The notes: generated by a model from the letters alone, not told the origin. Shown: positions 17,618 to 26,708, numbered from the stretch's first letter. The stretch: 36,298 nt of DNA from an uncultured Bacteroidota bacterium (GCA_903929195.1 CAIYTT010000191.1:1-36298), one strand, 5' to 3'. Numbers and translations are program-made.

Positions 17618-18646
17618 ATGGAGTTTTCTGCACAGCAAATAGCTGATTTATTAAAAGGCACAATTGAGGGTAATCCACAAATTAAAATATCAAAACTATC
17701 TAAAATAGAAGAGGGTGTTCCCGGTTCTATCTCTTTTCTTGCAAATCCGTTATATACGCAATATTTATACACAACAAATGCTTCTTTAGTAATTATAGAC
17801 AAAAACTACGAACTAATAGGACCAGTAACTACCACACTTATTAGGGTGGATAACCCGGGTGGTGCTTTTGCTTTATTGTTAGAGATGTATAACCAAGTAA
17901 AACTTAATAAAACAGGTATTTCAAAACAAGCTTACATTGCAGAAAATGCAATAGTAGGTACTAATATATATGCCGGAGAATTTTCTGTAATTAGCGAGGG
18001 TGCAAAAATTGGCAATAATGTAAAAATTTATCCACAAGTTTTTATAGGCGAAAACGTAAGTATCGGTGATAATACGACCCTTTTTGCCGGTGTTAAAATA
18101 TATTCTGATTCTATAATTGGTAAGAACTGCATTATACACTCCGGTACAGTTATTGGTAGCGATGGCTTTAGGTTTGCACCCGAAAATGAAGGAAATAAAA
18201 AAATACCTCAAATAGGTAATGTAGTAATTGAAGACGATGTAGAAATAGGTGCTAATTGTGCTATAGACCGTGCTACTTTAGGTTCTACCATTCTTAGAAA
18301 AGGCGTTAAATTTGATAACCTGATTCATATTGCACATAATGTAGAGGTTGGTGAAAATAGTTATTTAGCTGCTTGTAATGTAATTGCAGGTTCTACAAAA
18401 ATAGGAAAAAACTGTATGTTTAGCGGGCAAGTAGGTATAGTAGGCCATTTACATATTGCCGACAATACTATTATAAGTGCCCAATCAGGTATTTCTAAAA
18501 GTATAACAAAAAAAGGAGAAATATATATGGGTTCACCTGCTTTTGAAGCCGGCAAATATAGGAAGGCATATATACACTTTCGTAATTTAGATGCATTGGC
18601 ACAACGTATTGATAAACTGGAAAAAGCAGCCAAACAAGTACAATAA
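17618..18646 (+). CDS. lpxD: UDP-3-O-(3-hydroxyacyl)glucosamine N-acyltransferase
   Basis: A 342-aa cytoplasmic homotrimeric enzyme that adds the second hydroxyacyl chain in lipid A synthesis, using acyl-ACP. Residues 1-100 are the uridine-binding domain ([14 protein letters not shown]). About 105-320 form the left-handed beta helix, with many hexapeptide repeats ([20 protein letters not shown]). Catalytic His240 lies in [16 protein letters not shown], matching His239 of the E. coli enzyme. A C-terminal helix ends the protein. The usual lpxA/lpxC/fabZ neighbours are not beside it. Its TAA is directly followed by the 25-bp hairpin at 18647-18700. Confidence 0.96.
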   Translation: MEFSAQQIADLLKGTIEGNPQIKISKLSKIEEGVPGSISFLANPLYTQYLYTTNASLVIIDKNYELIGPVTTTLIRVDNPGGAFALLLEMYNQVKLNKTGISKQAYIAENAIVGTNIYAGEFSVISEGAKIGNNVKIYPQVFIGENVSIGDNTTLFAGVKIYSDSIIGKNCIIHSGTVIGSDGFRFAPENEGNKKIPQIGNVVIEDDVEIGANCAIDRATLGSTILRKGVKFDNLIHIAHNVEVGENSYLAACNVIAGSTKIGKNCMFSGQVGIVGHLHIADNTIISAQSGISKSITKKGEIYMGSPAFEAGKYRKAYIHFRNLDALAQRIDKLEKAAKQVQ

Positions 18647-18700
18647 TTATTTGAAATAAGTGGTAAATAAACTATTTTATTTACCACTTATTTCAAATAA
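18647..18700. terminator. 25-bp perfect inverted repeat spanning the lpxD/SNF2 junction
   Basis: Arms 18647-18671 and 18676-18700 are perfectly complementary over 25 bp with a 4-nt loop (CTAT). The left arm starts on the base after the lpxD stop. The right arm contains the stop and the last seven codons of the convergent helicase gene (LFEISGK). The whole 30-bp intergenic gap is thus left arm plus loop plus one base. It probably acts as a bidirectional terminator, although it lacks a GC-rich core. Confidence 0.75.
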
Positions 18701-21700
18701 ATTCTTGAGTTCTTTATTGCTAAGATTGCCAATCCAGTTTTCTCCGGTAGCCACTGTCATTTCGGCTAAGGCTTTTTTAGACTGTATCATATCATTTATC
18801 CGTTCTTCAAATGTATTTTTTGTAATAAAGCGGTGTACCATTACATTGCTTTTTTGCCCTATACGGTATGCTCGGTCTGTTGCCTGTGCCTCAACCGCAG
18901 GATTCCACCATAAATCGTAATGTAAAACATGGTTTGCGGCTGTTAGGTTCAACCCAGTACCTGCTGCTTTAAGAGAAAGTATAAAAATTTTATCTGCATG
19001 GTTTGTCTGAAAAGAATGTACCATTTCGTTGCGTTGTTTTATATTACAACCGCCATGATAAAAGAGTGGTCTTTCTCTGTAACGCTCTGTAATAAAATGT
19101 TGTAACAAGTTCCCCATTTCTGTAAACTGTGTAAAAATTAATACTTTTTTATTGCTTTCTACAATACTGTCAAGCTTATCAAACAGCATATCTAATTTAC
19201 CACTTAGGGAAGCATCTAAAACATTGTTTTTTAAAAACTGGGTTGGATGATTGCATATTTGCTTTAATGCAAGTATCATCTGGAGTACAAGTCCTTGCCT
19301 TACAAATAGTTCTTTATTATCCGTTCCCTCAATTGCTTCAATCGCCTTCATAGCCTCCGCTAATGTTTTTTCATAAAGACTTGCTTGTTCTTTTACAAGT
19401 ATTGTAAAACAATCCATCTCTATTTTGTCAGGCAGGTCGTTGATAATAGATTTATCAGATTTTAGCCTACGCATTAAAAAAGGAGCCGTAACTTTTTTTA
19501 AATTATTTGCAACATCAATGTCATTATAGGTTTCAATAGGCAACCCAAATGTTTCATTAAATTCTTTATAGGTTCCAAGAAATCCCCTATTGCTAAAATC
19601 AAATATACTCCAAAGCTCACTTAAACGATTTTCAACGGGAGTACCGCTCATTGCAATAAAATTATCTGAATTAATCGTTTTTATTGCTTTCGCTTGTGCT
19701 GTGTCTTGATTTTTAATATTCTGTGCTTCATCTATTACTAAAGAATGCCAAGGTAGTTTTTTTAGTCTTGCGGCTTCTGTTCTAGCTATACCATAAGAAG
19801 TAAGCAAAACATCATATTCAGATTCTATTTTCCGGCTAGAACCATGAAAGATATGGGTTTTTAATGAAGGTGCAAATTTCTCTATTTCTTTTTGCCAGTT
19901 TATAAGTAAACCTGTTGGTGCAACAACTAATGCCTTCTTATCTTTTAAAAATCCTTCTTCTTTATATTTTAACAGCGTTGTTATTACTTGTAGTGTTTTA
20001 CCCAATCCCATATCATCAGCTAATATTGAACCAAAACCAATTTTAGCATTTCTATATATCCACGAGAATCCCCTATGTTGGTAGGGTCTTAATTGTGCAT
20101 TTATACCTTTGGGCAACGATATTTCTTTAATATCAGACAATTCCTTTATTAAAACTTTAATCTCGTCGGTTAAAGTAATTTTAGCACCCATATAACTTCC
20201 ACTCAATGCCGCTCTAAGCAATTGATACGGAGACATTACTTTATCTATTGTAAAGTGTTTATATAATTTTTCTAAGTCTTCTTTGCTTACATAAATATAG
20301 CTTCCTTTATATTTTATTAAGTTGTCTGAATTCGTAAGCAGTTGTTTAAATTCAGCTTCATCTACAATAGTATCGCCAATAGCAATCTGCCAATCAAAAT
20401 CAAGTAATTGGTCGAGTCGCAGAAAGGATTTACCGTTATTCTTTTTAATTTTTATCGTTGTTTTGGGTTTAAGTATTTGCCTTAAAGCTTTAGGTAAAAG
20501 CACATCAATATCAAGCAATTCTATTGCAGGTATCATCTGTAATAGAAAAGGGGTAAAAATATCGTTTCCCATAATTATCAATTCCTCTCCTTTCGAATTT
20601 ATATAGGTATCAAGCCCTGTAATAAAACTGCTAAGCTGTATTAAGGATTGTAGAATCTCAAACCGTTCTTTTTCATGTTTTTCTAATGTAATAATTTCTT
20701 TTAAAGTAGCCGGACTATTTAAAGGCTGTTCTGTATCGGTAATATTAATGCTTACTAAAAAACGTTCGTTTAATGTCTCTTCAACTATTAATTGTGGTTT
20801 GTATTTACCTTGTGTTATATAATATTTTTGCAACCAAGCTTGTATGCCTCCGCTAAGTGCTTCTTCTCCCGGATTTTTAAAATAATAGCTTGCGTCTCTA
20901 AAAAATAGGTCCGTAAAGAGTTCTTCGCTATTTTTTTCTTTCAGAATGGCAATTATTTGTGTTATGAAAACAGAAATTAAATTAATTGCAATATCCTTAT
21001 TTATATCTTTAAATTTATTTTTATCTTCCCAAAGAAAAATTTGAGGTGGCAATACCTCTTCTAATTTCGTCATCAATTCTCTTACCTCTTTACTGAGCAT
21101 AGCAGGTAACCAACGTATAGTAAATGCTTTGTTGGGTTTCTGTACTATTTGAGGTACAATAGCACCTTTTGCTATAAGATGTAATGCAAAATTAAAAACC
21201 GTATGTAACGATGCTGTAGATGGCTGGTAATCAATCGTTTTAGTAACAGGAATCTGTGTTATTTGTGCTAAAAAATCAGAAAAAGAAAATAGAGTATCAT
21301 TTACAAAAATTTTTGATTGGTATTCTTTATCTATAGTTACTTTATTAATGCTATGAGTGTTTATTTGCCTTTCATCTCTTTCAGCTTTATTTAATACCGA
21401 TTGAAGGCTTATTTTACCCTGAACTATTTTTTGTGCGTTTTTAACTATTCTACCTAATTCCGAAATATATTTTTCTTTAAAATTACCACCATTCGTATAA
21501 AACACCGGAGCATCGGATAGTAGTGCCGTTAACGCCTCATGAATTGCAGGTATGCTTGTATAAGACAGCTTATTATATGCATTCTCAACAGAATAAACTC
21601 TATTTGTTACTTGTTGTTTGTCCGATTTGTCAAAATATAGGTTTGTAATTGAGGGTATCTCTGTGTTTTCTTTTGTTACATATATGTTTCTTTTATTTAG

Positions 21701-22195
21701 TTCTCTAATCAGGTCGACGTTATGGAGACTAAAAACAAGAAAAGGGTTGTTGTCTATTTCTGAACAGACTTTATAAATAACGGCAGCCAAATGCTTACAA
21801 GGTACAGCCCAATCCGGGCAACTGCATTGCATTTTAAAATCAGTCCATTGTTTAGGAAAAACTTTCAATCCCATGTTTTCAGCAATAGACAATACTTCGG
21901 GTTCAAGCTGTCTATTAAGCATTTTTGAAATTATTAGTGGTCGTAATGCAAGTGAATCTACAAAAATTCCTAAATCCGGTTCAAAAAATGGAGGTAAAAT
22001 TATATCAACATTATAAGGTCTAGGTTTACTGCCTATTACTTTTGCATTTATATGATTGCCCTTTATGGTAATTTTTGTAACGGCACCATTGCGGGCATAG
22101 CTCCCCCCTCTTGGCAAGCGATTACTGTAATCTATATTATTAAGTGAATTTAGCCATTGTTGTCCCCACCATGTTTGCCCGAATGAATGACTCAT
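18677..22195 (-). CDS. SWIM zinc finger / SNF2 (HepA-Rad54-type) helicase
   Basis: A 1172-aa DNA-dependent ATPase of the SNF2 family with an N-terminal SWIM zinc finger, typical of a Bacteroidota/Firmicutes SNF2 subgroup. SWIM ligands are Cys124, Cys126, Cys133 and His135 (CSCPDWAVPCKHLAAV). The middle ~550 residues are the poorly conserved SNF2-associated region. The helicase core begins near 715 (LRPYQHRGFSWI), with Walker A DDMGLGKTLQ, a DEAQ Walker B box (VIDEAQNIK), motif III (MSGTPVENR), and the C-terminal motifs (IFTQFTEMG, LKAAGTGLNLT, DRAYRIGQ). It probably remodels protein-DNA or RNA polymerase complexes. I see no other genes here to suggest a defence island. The -7 box at 22218-22225 may drive it. 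Confidence 0.94.
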   Translation of the reverse strand: MSHSFGQTWWGQQWLNSLNNIDYSNRLPRGGSYARNGAVTKITIKGNHINAKVIGSKPRPYNVDIILPPFFEPDLGIFVDSLALRPLIISKMLNRQLEPEVLSIAENMGLKVFPKQWTDFKMQCSCPDWAVPCKHLAAVIYKVCSEIDNNPFLVFSLHNVDLIRELNKRNIYVTKENTEIPSITNLYFDKSDKQQVTNRVYSVENAYNKLSYTSIPAIHEALTALLSDAPVFYTNGGNFKEKYISELGRIVKNAQKIVQGKISLQSVLNKAERDERQINTHSINKVTIDKEYQSKIFVNDTLFSFSDFLAQITQIPVTKTIDYQPSTASLHTVFNFALHLIAKGAIVPQIVQKPNKAFTIRWLPAMLSKEVRELMTKLEEVLPPQIFLWEDKNKFKDINKDIAINLISVFITQIIAILKEKNSEELFTDLFFRDASYYFKNPGEEALSGGIQAWLQKYYITQGKYKPQLIVEETLNERFLVSINITDTEQPLNSPATLKEIITLEKHEKERFEILQSLIQLSSFITGLDTYINSKGEELIIMGNDIFTPFLLQMIPAIELLDIDVLLPKALRQILKPKTTIKIKKNNGKSFLRLDQLLDFDWQIAIGDTIVDEAEFKQLLTNSDNLIKYKGSYIYVSKEDLEKLYKHFTIDKVMSPYQLLRAALSGSYMGAKITLTDEIKVLIKELSDIKEISLPKGINAQLRPYQHRGFSWIYRNAKIGFGSILADDMGLGKTLQVITTLLKYKEEGFLKDKKALVVAPTGLLINWQKEIEKFAPSLKTHIFHGSSRKIESEYDVLLTSYGIARTEAARLKKLPWHSLVIDEAQNIKNQDTAQAKAIKTINSDNFIAMSGTPVENRLSELWSIFDFSNRGFLGTYKEFNETFGLPIETYNDIDVANNLKKVTAPFLMRRLKSDKSIINDLPDKIEMDCFTILVKEQASLYEKTLAEAMKAIEAIEGTDNKELFVRQGLVLQMILALKQICNHPTQFLKNNVLDASLSGKLDMLFDKLDSIVESNKKVLIFTQFTEMGNLLQHFITERYRERPLFYHGGCNIKQRNEMVHSFQTNHADKIFILSLKAAGTGLNLTAANHVLHYDLWWNPAVEAQATDRAYRIGQKSNVMVHRFITKNTFEERINDMIQSKKALAEMTVATGENWIGNLSNKELKNLFEISGK

Positions 22196-22217
22196 TTTGC
22201 CCGTATTTTAATAAAGA

Positions 22218-22225
22218 CAAATGTA
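22218..22225 (-). promoter_or_regulatory. Putative -7 box of the SNF2 helicase gene
   Basis: On the minus strand it reads TACATTTG, matching TAnnTTTG, 23 bp before the ATG at 22195. A TTG at 22249-22251 (minus strand) is a possible -33 element, but with a 23-bp spacer. Confidence 0.4.
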
Positions 22226-22404
22226 TATTATCAAGCTCATTTTATGTCCAATAGTTATTGACAACTGTTAATAAAAGAAGAACTTTGCGTAGCTGATATT
22301 GAATTAGACACAAAGAATAATATTTCCGTTTAATAAATACCTGTAATTTTTAGATGGAAAAAAATATAAAAAGAAGGCTTTGTATTAACTATAAATCAAA
22401 TAAT

Positions 22405-22668
22405 TTAAAATTCTTTCTGCCTTTTTACTTTATTCTTATTGAATTTTTCTTTAAAACGTCCTAAAAAGGTATCAGGACATAATTCAAAAAGTGTTTTATT
22501 ATGATTCTTTCCTAGATTATTAACTAATCTTATTGCTGCCCATAATTCATTGTACTTTACATGTTCCCCGTCTATGAAATAACATTTTGTACCGTCTTCA
22601 AATAAACCGAATGGAATATTTTTATTTAATTTTTCAGCAATATGCTCTACTCTTAAATTACTTTCCAT
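22405..22668 (-). CDS. Small unknown protein
   Basis: An 87-aa protein that I do not recognise. It opens with a helix (MESNLRVEHIAEKLNKN), has a beta-rich middle (PFGLFEDGTKCYFIDGEHVKYNELWAAIRLV), and ends in a strongly basic tail (FKEKFNKNKVKRQ), suggesting possible nucleic acid contact. There is no signal peptide or membrane segment. The ATG at 22668 was preferred over a TTG at 22686. It sits alone between the helicase and the amidohydrolase on the same strand. The gaps on either side (22196-22404, 22669-22832) are AT-rich without recognisable features. Confidence 0.6.
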   Translation of the reverse strand: MESNLRVEHIAEKLNKNIPFGLFEDGTKCYFIDGEHVKYNELWAAIRLVNNLGKNHNKTLFELCPDTFLGRFKEKFNKNKVKRQKEF

Positions 22669-22832
22669 AAATCGTTTTTGAAACAAAATAGACTTTTGAC
22701 AAAGCTAATTAAGCAAAATGAATTTAATATTATTAATTTGTTAGAAATTTCAAAAATAGCATTTTATTTTATGGATATATTATTATGCATTATGGAGTTA
22801 GGATATAAAATAAATTATTATCATAACACACA

Positions 22833-24002
22833 TTAAACAATTCTATTTACAACCGGCTCCAAATTACTATTTCCCAAATTCTTAATTTGTAAAATACCCG
22901 GTGTTTTGCCTATGGCTATAGTACCCAATGTTTCAGACATCTTTAATGCTTCAGCCCCATTTTTTGTACCCCATTTTAAGAGTATTTCCCAGCTAAATTC
23001 GGGGTATGCTTTTTTTATTGTTACCAACTCTGCTAAAATAGATAATTGATGATTAGATGCTAAGCTATCTGTGCCAATACATATTTTGGAATTTTCATTG
23101 TGCAATAAACGAATATCAGGCAATCTGTTTTCAATATATAAATTAGCATTAGGACACAAACACCAGTGTACATCTGCAAATCTGTTTTTTGCATATAATA
23201 CATCTTCTCGGCTAGTAAACGTATTATGTACTAATATCAAGCTACAGTCCGGCAAAAGCCATTCCCCATAAGATTGCAGCGATGACTTACCGGTAGGTAT
23301 AAATTCGTTGTAATTAATACCTAAGCCTGCCAATAGCTCACAAACACCACCTAATCTACTTTCATAAAATTCATTTTCTTCCTTACTTTCCTGATTATGT
23401 ATGGAAATTATTCTACTTCCAATAGGTGTACCTATGTAACCAAACAAAGAAGCAGATACGGAATACGGTGCATGGGGTACAATAGATTGTCTTATTATTG
23501 TGCCCTCTATTTGCTGCTTGCTATATTCATTATACGTTTGTAATGCATAATCAAAACATTTCAATGCATTCGCCTTTGTAAATCCAATAGCCTCAACAAA
23601 TGTTTGGAAATGCATTAGTTTTCGTTCTCTTAAATCAATTGCATCAGTAGTATTTGCTATATCTCCTACTGCTACTACCCCATTTCTTATTAGTTCTTCA
23701 TAAGCAGCATGTCTGGCTACCTTCTTTTGCTCCGTACTAAAATCATTTCTATGTGCAGGTATCGTTCTTAAAAAGGGTATAAGTCCGGTATTTTCGGGTA
23801 TAACATCCTTCATGTGCGATAGTTCCAAATGACAATGAACATTTACAAAACCCGGAGCTAAAATTCCTTCAAAATATTCAGCACCTATTTGGTTGTAGTT
23901 CTTAATAGATACAATTTCACCTGTATCATTTACCCCTATTACAGTTCCATTTGGCAACCATGTATTTCCATCATAAATTTTATCTGCTGTAAGAAAACGC
24001 AT
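22833..24002 (-). CDS. Amidohydrolase-superfamily deaminase (ATZ/TRZ type)
   Basis: A 389-aa metal-dependent hydrolase of the ATZ/TRZ/cytosine deaminase branch. A small N-terminal beta domain leads to the strand GFVNVHCHLELSH with the metal-binding His56-x-His58. Further ligands are visible in IVPHAPYSVS, SIHNQESKEENEFY and the late GTDSLASN (Asp). The HCHLELSH box with a following FLRTIP segment resembles aminodeoxyfutalosine deaminase (MqnX) of the futalosine menaquinone route. No other mqn gene is in the window, so the substrate is only a guess. It starts 27 bp after the pseudouridine synthase stop, so the two are probably co-transcribed. Confidence 0.82.
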   Translation of the reverse strand: MRFLTADKIYDGNTWLPNGTVIGVNDTGEIVSIKNYNQIGAEYFEGILAPGFVNVHCHLELSHMKDVIPENTGLIPFLRTIPAHRNDFSTEQKKVARHAAYEELIRNGVVAVGDIANTTDAIDLRERKLMHFQTFVEAIGFTKANALKCFDYALQTYNEYSKQQIEGTIIRQSIVPHAPYSVSASLFGYIGTPIGSRIISIHNQESKEENEFYESRLGGVCELLAGLGINYNEFIPTGKSSLQSYGEWLLPDCSLILVHNTFTSREDVLYAKNRFADVHWCLCPNANLYIENRLPDIRLLHNENSKICIGTDSLASNHQLSILAELVTIKKAYPEFSWEILLKWGTKNGAEALKMSETLGTIAIGKTPGILQIKNLGNSNLEPVVNRIV

Positions 24003-24029
24003 TCATATATATTAACAAGCATACAATTA

Positions 24030-25850
24030 CTAACTCTTAAAGTGTTTCAATAACACCACTTCTCTTTCATCTAGAAAACGCCACTTGCCTCTTGGTAAAT
24101 TCTTTTTGGTTAGCCCTGCATACATTACCCTATCAAGTTTCACAACAACATAACCTAATGCTTCAAATATTCTACGCACAATTCTGTTTTTACCACTATG
24201 AATTTCCAAACCTACCTCATTTTCATTTTCCAAATAGGCTAATGCGTCAGCGTGTGTTATCCCGTCTTCCAGCTCTACGCCACCTATTACTTTTTCAAAA
24301 TCCGCTTTTGATAGTGGTTTGTCAAGTGTTACATGATAAACTTTTTTTATTTCGTAAGACGGATGCGACAATTTCTGGGTCAATGTGCCATCATTAGTAA
24401 TAAGAATCAAGCCAGAGGTATCTCTATCAAGTCTGCCAACCGGATATACTCTATCAACACCACAATTTTCAACTAAATCTACTACCTTTCTGCGTCCTTG
24501 GGGGTCGTCATTAGTAGTAATATACCCCTTGGGTTTATTTAGTAATATATATACATTTCCCTTAGTAGGTATAAGTTTTTTGCCGGCACTTGTTACTTTG
24601 TCCCCTTCTTGTACCTTATATCCGGGGTCTAATATTAATTCTTCATTTACTTTTACTTTACCTTTTCGTACTAGGTCTGCTGCATCTCTGCGGCTACATT
24701 CGCCACTATGTGCTATATATTTATTTAATGGCATTGGTAATTCAGGTTTGCCGCCTATATTATCTTTGCTTTTAGATTTATTGTTGTAAGGTCTTTTGTT
24801 TTCATCAAAATTTCCTTCTTTCTCATTACTATCACTATTATACCTACGTGCAGGTCTATCTCCGGTATCTTCTTTATCATCAAATCTTGGTTTAGAACGA
24901 TATGGCTTTACATTATCCCTATTTGTTCTACTCTCGCTTACAAACCTTTTTGAATCGTTATCTGTATTTCCATCATCATTTTGATGACTTTTGTTAGTAG
25001 AATCTATATTTTCTTTGTTTTCAAATTCAGGTCTTTTGTTATACGGCTTGGGTCTGTCTCTAAATGGTCTGCTTTCCCTACCTTCTTTGTTTTCCCATTT
25101 CTTATCGCTAAAATTTTCAGGTTTTTCTTTTCCATCACCAAAATTTTCCCTGCCTATATAGGGCTTGGGTCTGTCTCTGAATGGTCTGCTTTCGCCACCC
25201 TCTTTATTTTCCCATTTCTTATCACTAAAATTTCCAGACTTTTCTTTTCTTTCTCCAAAACTTTCCCTGCTCGAATCGGGTTTGGGTCGGTCGTTAATTG
25301 GTCTGCTTTCGCTCCTTTCTTTTCGCTCCCATTTCTTATCGCTAATGTTTTCAGCCGATTCATTTTTATCACCCAATTCCCTTTTATCTGTATATTGTTT
25401 GGGTCTGTCTCTAAATGGTCTGTTTTCGCTACCTTCTTTTCTTACAAATTTTTTTTCGCCAAAACTATCCGACCTTTCTTTTCTGCCCCCAAATTCTCGC
25501 TTATCTCCGTATGGTTTTGGTCGGTCTCTAAATGGTCTGTCATCATTTCTTTTAGGTCTATCATTGCCACGGGAAGTATCATATTTTGAATCTCCACGGC
25601 TATCTCCATTACGGGTATCCCCAAATGTGCGAGCGTTTTTTACATCTTTATCAGTGTCTTTTCTACTGTAAGTACGTTTTTTTGTATCATTAGTGTCATC
25701 AAAATCTCGATTATATTCTTTCGATTCTTTATCTTTTCTTTTTGCAAATCCGCTGCCTACATTTTCTGAGGTCTTTTTGTCATCACTTTTTCTAAATGTA
25801 TTTCTTGCACCGGTTCTATTGCTGCTATTGCGAGCATCTTTTTTTTCCAT
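24030..25850 (-). CDS. RluB/RsuA-type pseudouridine synthase with long repetitive N-terminal tail
   Basis: A 606-aa protein. Residues 373-606 are a complete RsuA/RluB-family enzyme that isomerises a uridine in rRNA. They contain an S4 RNA-binding domain (MPLNKYIAHSGECSRRDAAD), then VYILLNKPKGYITT and the catalytic aspartate Asp475 in GRLDRDTSGL, and the closing GKNRIVRRIFEALGY. Residues 1-372 are an extremely charged, low-complexity, presumably disordered region, rich in Arg, Lys, Asp, Glu and Ser. It contains a 39-residue repeat (RPFRDRPKPY ... FSDKKWENKEG). Such tails occur on Bacteroidota RluB homologues; this one is longer than the catalytic part. It is followed by the amidohydrolase in a likely operon, and a -7 box lies at 25875-25882. 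Confidence 0.92.
   Translation of the reverse strand: MEKKDARNSSNRTGARNTFRKSDDKKTSENVGSGFAKRKDKESKEYNRDFDDTNDTKKRTYSRKDTDKDVKNARTFGDTRNGDSRGDSKYDTSRGNDRPKRNDDRPFRDRPKPYGDKREFGGRKERSDSFGEKKFVRKEGSENRPFRDRPKQYTDKRELGDKNESAENISDKKWERKERSESRPINDRPKPDSSRESFGERKEKSGNFSDKKWENKEGGESRPFRDRPKPYIGRENFGDGKEKPENFSDKKWENKEGRESRPFRDRPKPYNKRPEFENKENIDSTNKSHQNDDGNTDNDSKRFVSESRTNRDNVKPYRSKPRFDDKEDTGDRPARRYNSDSNEKEGNFDENKRPYNNKSKSKDNIGGKPELPMPLNKYIAHSGECSRRDAADLVRKGKVKVNEELILDPGYKVQEGDKVTSAGKKLIPTKGNVYILLNKPKGYITTNDDPQGRRKVVDLVENCGVDRVYPVGRLDRDTSGLILITNDGTLTQKLSHPSYEIKKVYHVTLDKPLSKADFEKVIGGVELEDGITHADALAYLENENEVGLEIHSGKNRIVRRIFEALGYVVVKLDRVMYAGLTKKNLPRGKWRFLDEREVVLLKHFKS
25008..25541 (-). repeat. 117-bp tandem repeats in the pseudouridine synthase gene (about 4.5 copies)
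   Basis: Residues 104-142, 143-181, 182-220, 221-259 and a partial fifth unit from 260 to about 281 repeat a 39-aa block. The block opens (S/N)RPFRDRPKPY, continues with a variable R/E/F/G stretch, and ends DKKWENKEGxE. The third and fourth units are the most alike. The repeat is in frame throughout, so copy-number change would keep the enzyme intact. Confidence 0.85.
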
Positions 25851-25874
25851 TATTTATTTTCACTTGATAAAAAG

Positions 25875-25882
25875 CAAAGATA
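25875..25882 (-). promoter_or_regulatory. Putative -7 box of the pseudouridine synthase operon
   Basis: On the minus strand it reads TATCTTTG (TAnnTTTG), 24 bp upstream of the ATG at 25850, in the 82-bp gap after the Hpt gene. No clear -33 element. Confidence 0.45.
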
Positions 25883-25932
25883 CGGTATTTTACCCCCTTC
25901 TTAATTATCTACATATAAATAATTTATAAAAA

Positions 25933-26304
25933 TTATTTTTTCTGAAGCCTACACTTTTCTTGCTCTGCAATTAATATCGGCATAGCTTCTCTAAAAACAT
26001 GTAAAATAAATTGTAAATTCTCTCGCATTTCATCTATATGTTTACCTTCCTTGGCATAAGCTTCTATTTTCATTAAATGGTCATACATACCCGATACTTT
26101 AACAAAAATAACACTTGACTTCATAGAATGAGACAGTTTTCTTATTGCAGCCCAATCCGTAGTACTATCCATAATTAGCTGCTCTAATTTCAATAGCTGT
26201 TTTGGCACATGCTCTAAAAATAAGCTCATTACCTCATAAATATACTTAGGGTCTCTGCCGGACAGTTGATATAAAGAATCTAAATCTACAACGCTTGTTT
26301 CCAT
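25933..26304 (-). CDS. Stand-alone histidine phosphotransfer (Hpt) protein
   Basis: A 123-aa all-helical Hpt domain, the intermediate carrier in multistep phosphorelays. The acceptor histidine lies in RKLSHSMKSSVIFV (the family has H-x-L-K-G-S-S; here H-S-M-K-S-S). The opening DLDSLYQLSGRDPKYIYEVMSLFLEHVP is the usual first helix pair. It starts 20 bp after the receiver protein on the same strand, so receiver and Hpt are expressed together, as though a hybrid kinase had lost or split off its kinase half. Confidence 0.88.
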   Translation of the reverse strand: METSVVDLDSLYQLSGRDPKYIYEVMSLFLEHVPKQLLKLEQLIMDSTTDWAAIRKLSHSMKSSVIFVKVSGMYDHLMKIEAYAKEGKHIDEMRENLQFILHVFREAMPILIAEQEKCRLQKK

Positions 26305-26324
26305 AATATCTGATTTATATATTT

Positions 26325-26708
26325 TTAATTGCTTTTATTTACTAAATCCAAAATAAGATCAACCAACATTGTTGTCTCAAAAGGCTTAGCAATGCAAGTG
26401 TTCATGCCCCATGCTATACATTTATCATATTCGCTAAGTAAGGGGTCTGCTGTAATACCTATAATAGGTATATTACTTTTTATCTCATTTCTAATATATT
26501 GCGATGCTTCAAATCCATCTAATACAGGCATATGCAAATCCATTAACACAACATTGAAGTTATGCTCTCGCATTTGGGCTATTGCCTCCTTGCCATTGAT
26601 AGCTGTATGCGTCTCTGCTCCTTCTTTTTGAATCATGAATTTCACAATCTTCTGATTTAGAACATTATCATCAACTAACAAAATTTCAACTCCTGATAAA
26701 CGATACAA
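26325..26708 (-). CDS. Stand-alone receiver-domain response regulator
   Basis: A 127-aa CheY-like receiver with no output domain. The acidic pair is in ILLVDDN, the phospho-acceptor Asp in NVVLMDLHMPVLDGFEA, the Thr in IGITAD, and the Lys in CIAKPFE. The sequence style (D-D-N-x-x-N-Q-K-I, then NGKEAI) is that of receivers at the end of hybrid histidine kinases. No in-frame ATG precedes the domain; the likely start is the TTG at 26708. No kinase sequence is seen upstream. It may accept phosphate from a distant kinase and pass it to the adjacent Hpt protein. Confidence 0.85.
   Translation of the reverse strand: MYRLSGVEILLVDDNVLNQKIVKFMIQKEGAETHTAINGKEAIAQMREHNFNVVLMDLHMPVLDGFEASQYIRNEIKSNIPIIGITADPLLSEYDKCIAWGMNTCIAKPFETTMLVDLILDLVNKSN

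Noticed and set aside
18677-22195. SNF2 helicase as the core of a DISARM- or other SNF2-containing defence system
   Set aside because: The neighbours are lpxD and a small unknown protein; no methylase, nuclease, PLD or DUF1998-like partner is present, and SWIM-SNF2 proteins are common housekeeping genes.
25008-25541. Regular 117-bp repeats considered as a CRISPR array or mobile repeat
   Set aside because: The repeats are in frame within the pseudouridine synthase gene and encode a 39-aa protein repeat; there are no short repeats with unique spacers.
24385-25671. Several long plus-strand open frames opposite the pseudouridine synthase gene
   Set aside because: They are antisense shadows of the repetitive, stop-poor charged tail, with Ser/Phe/Leu-rich low-complexity products and no independent start signals.
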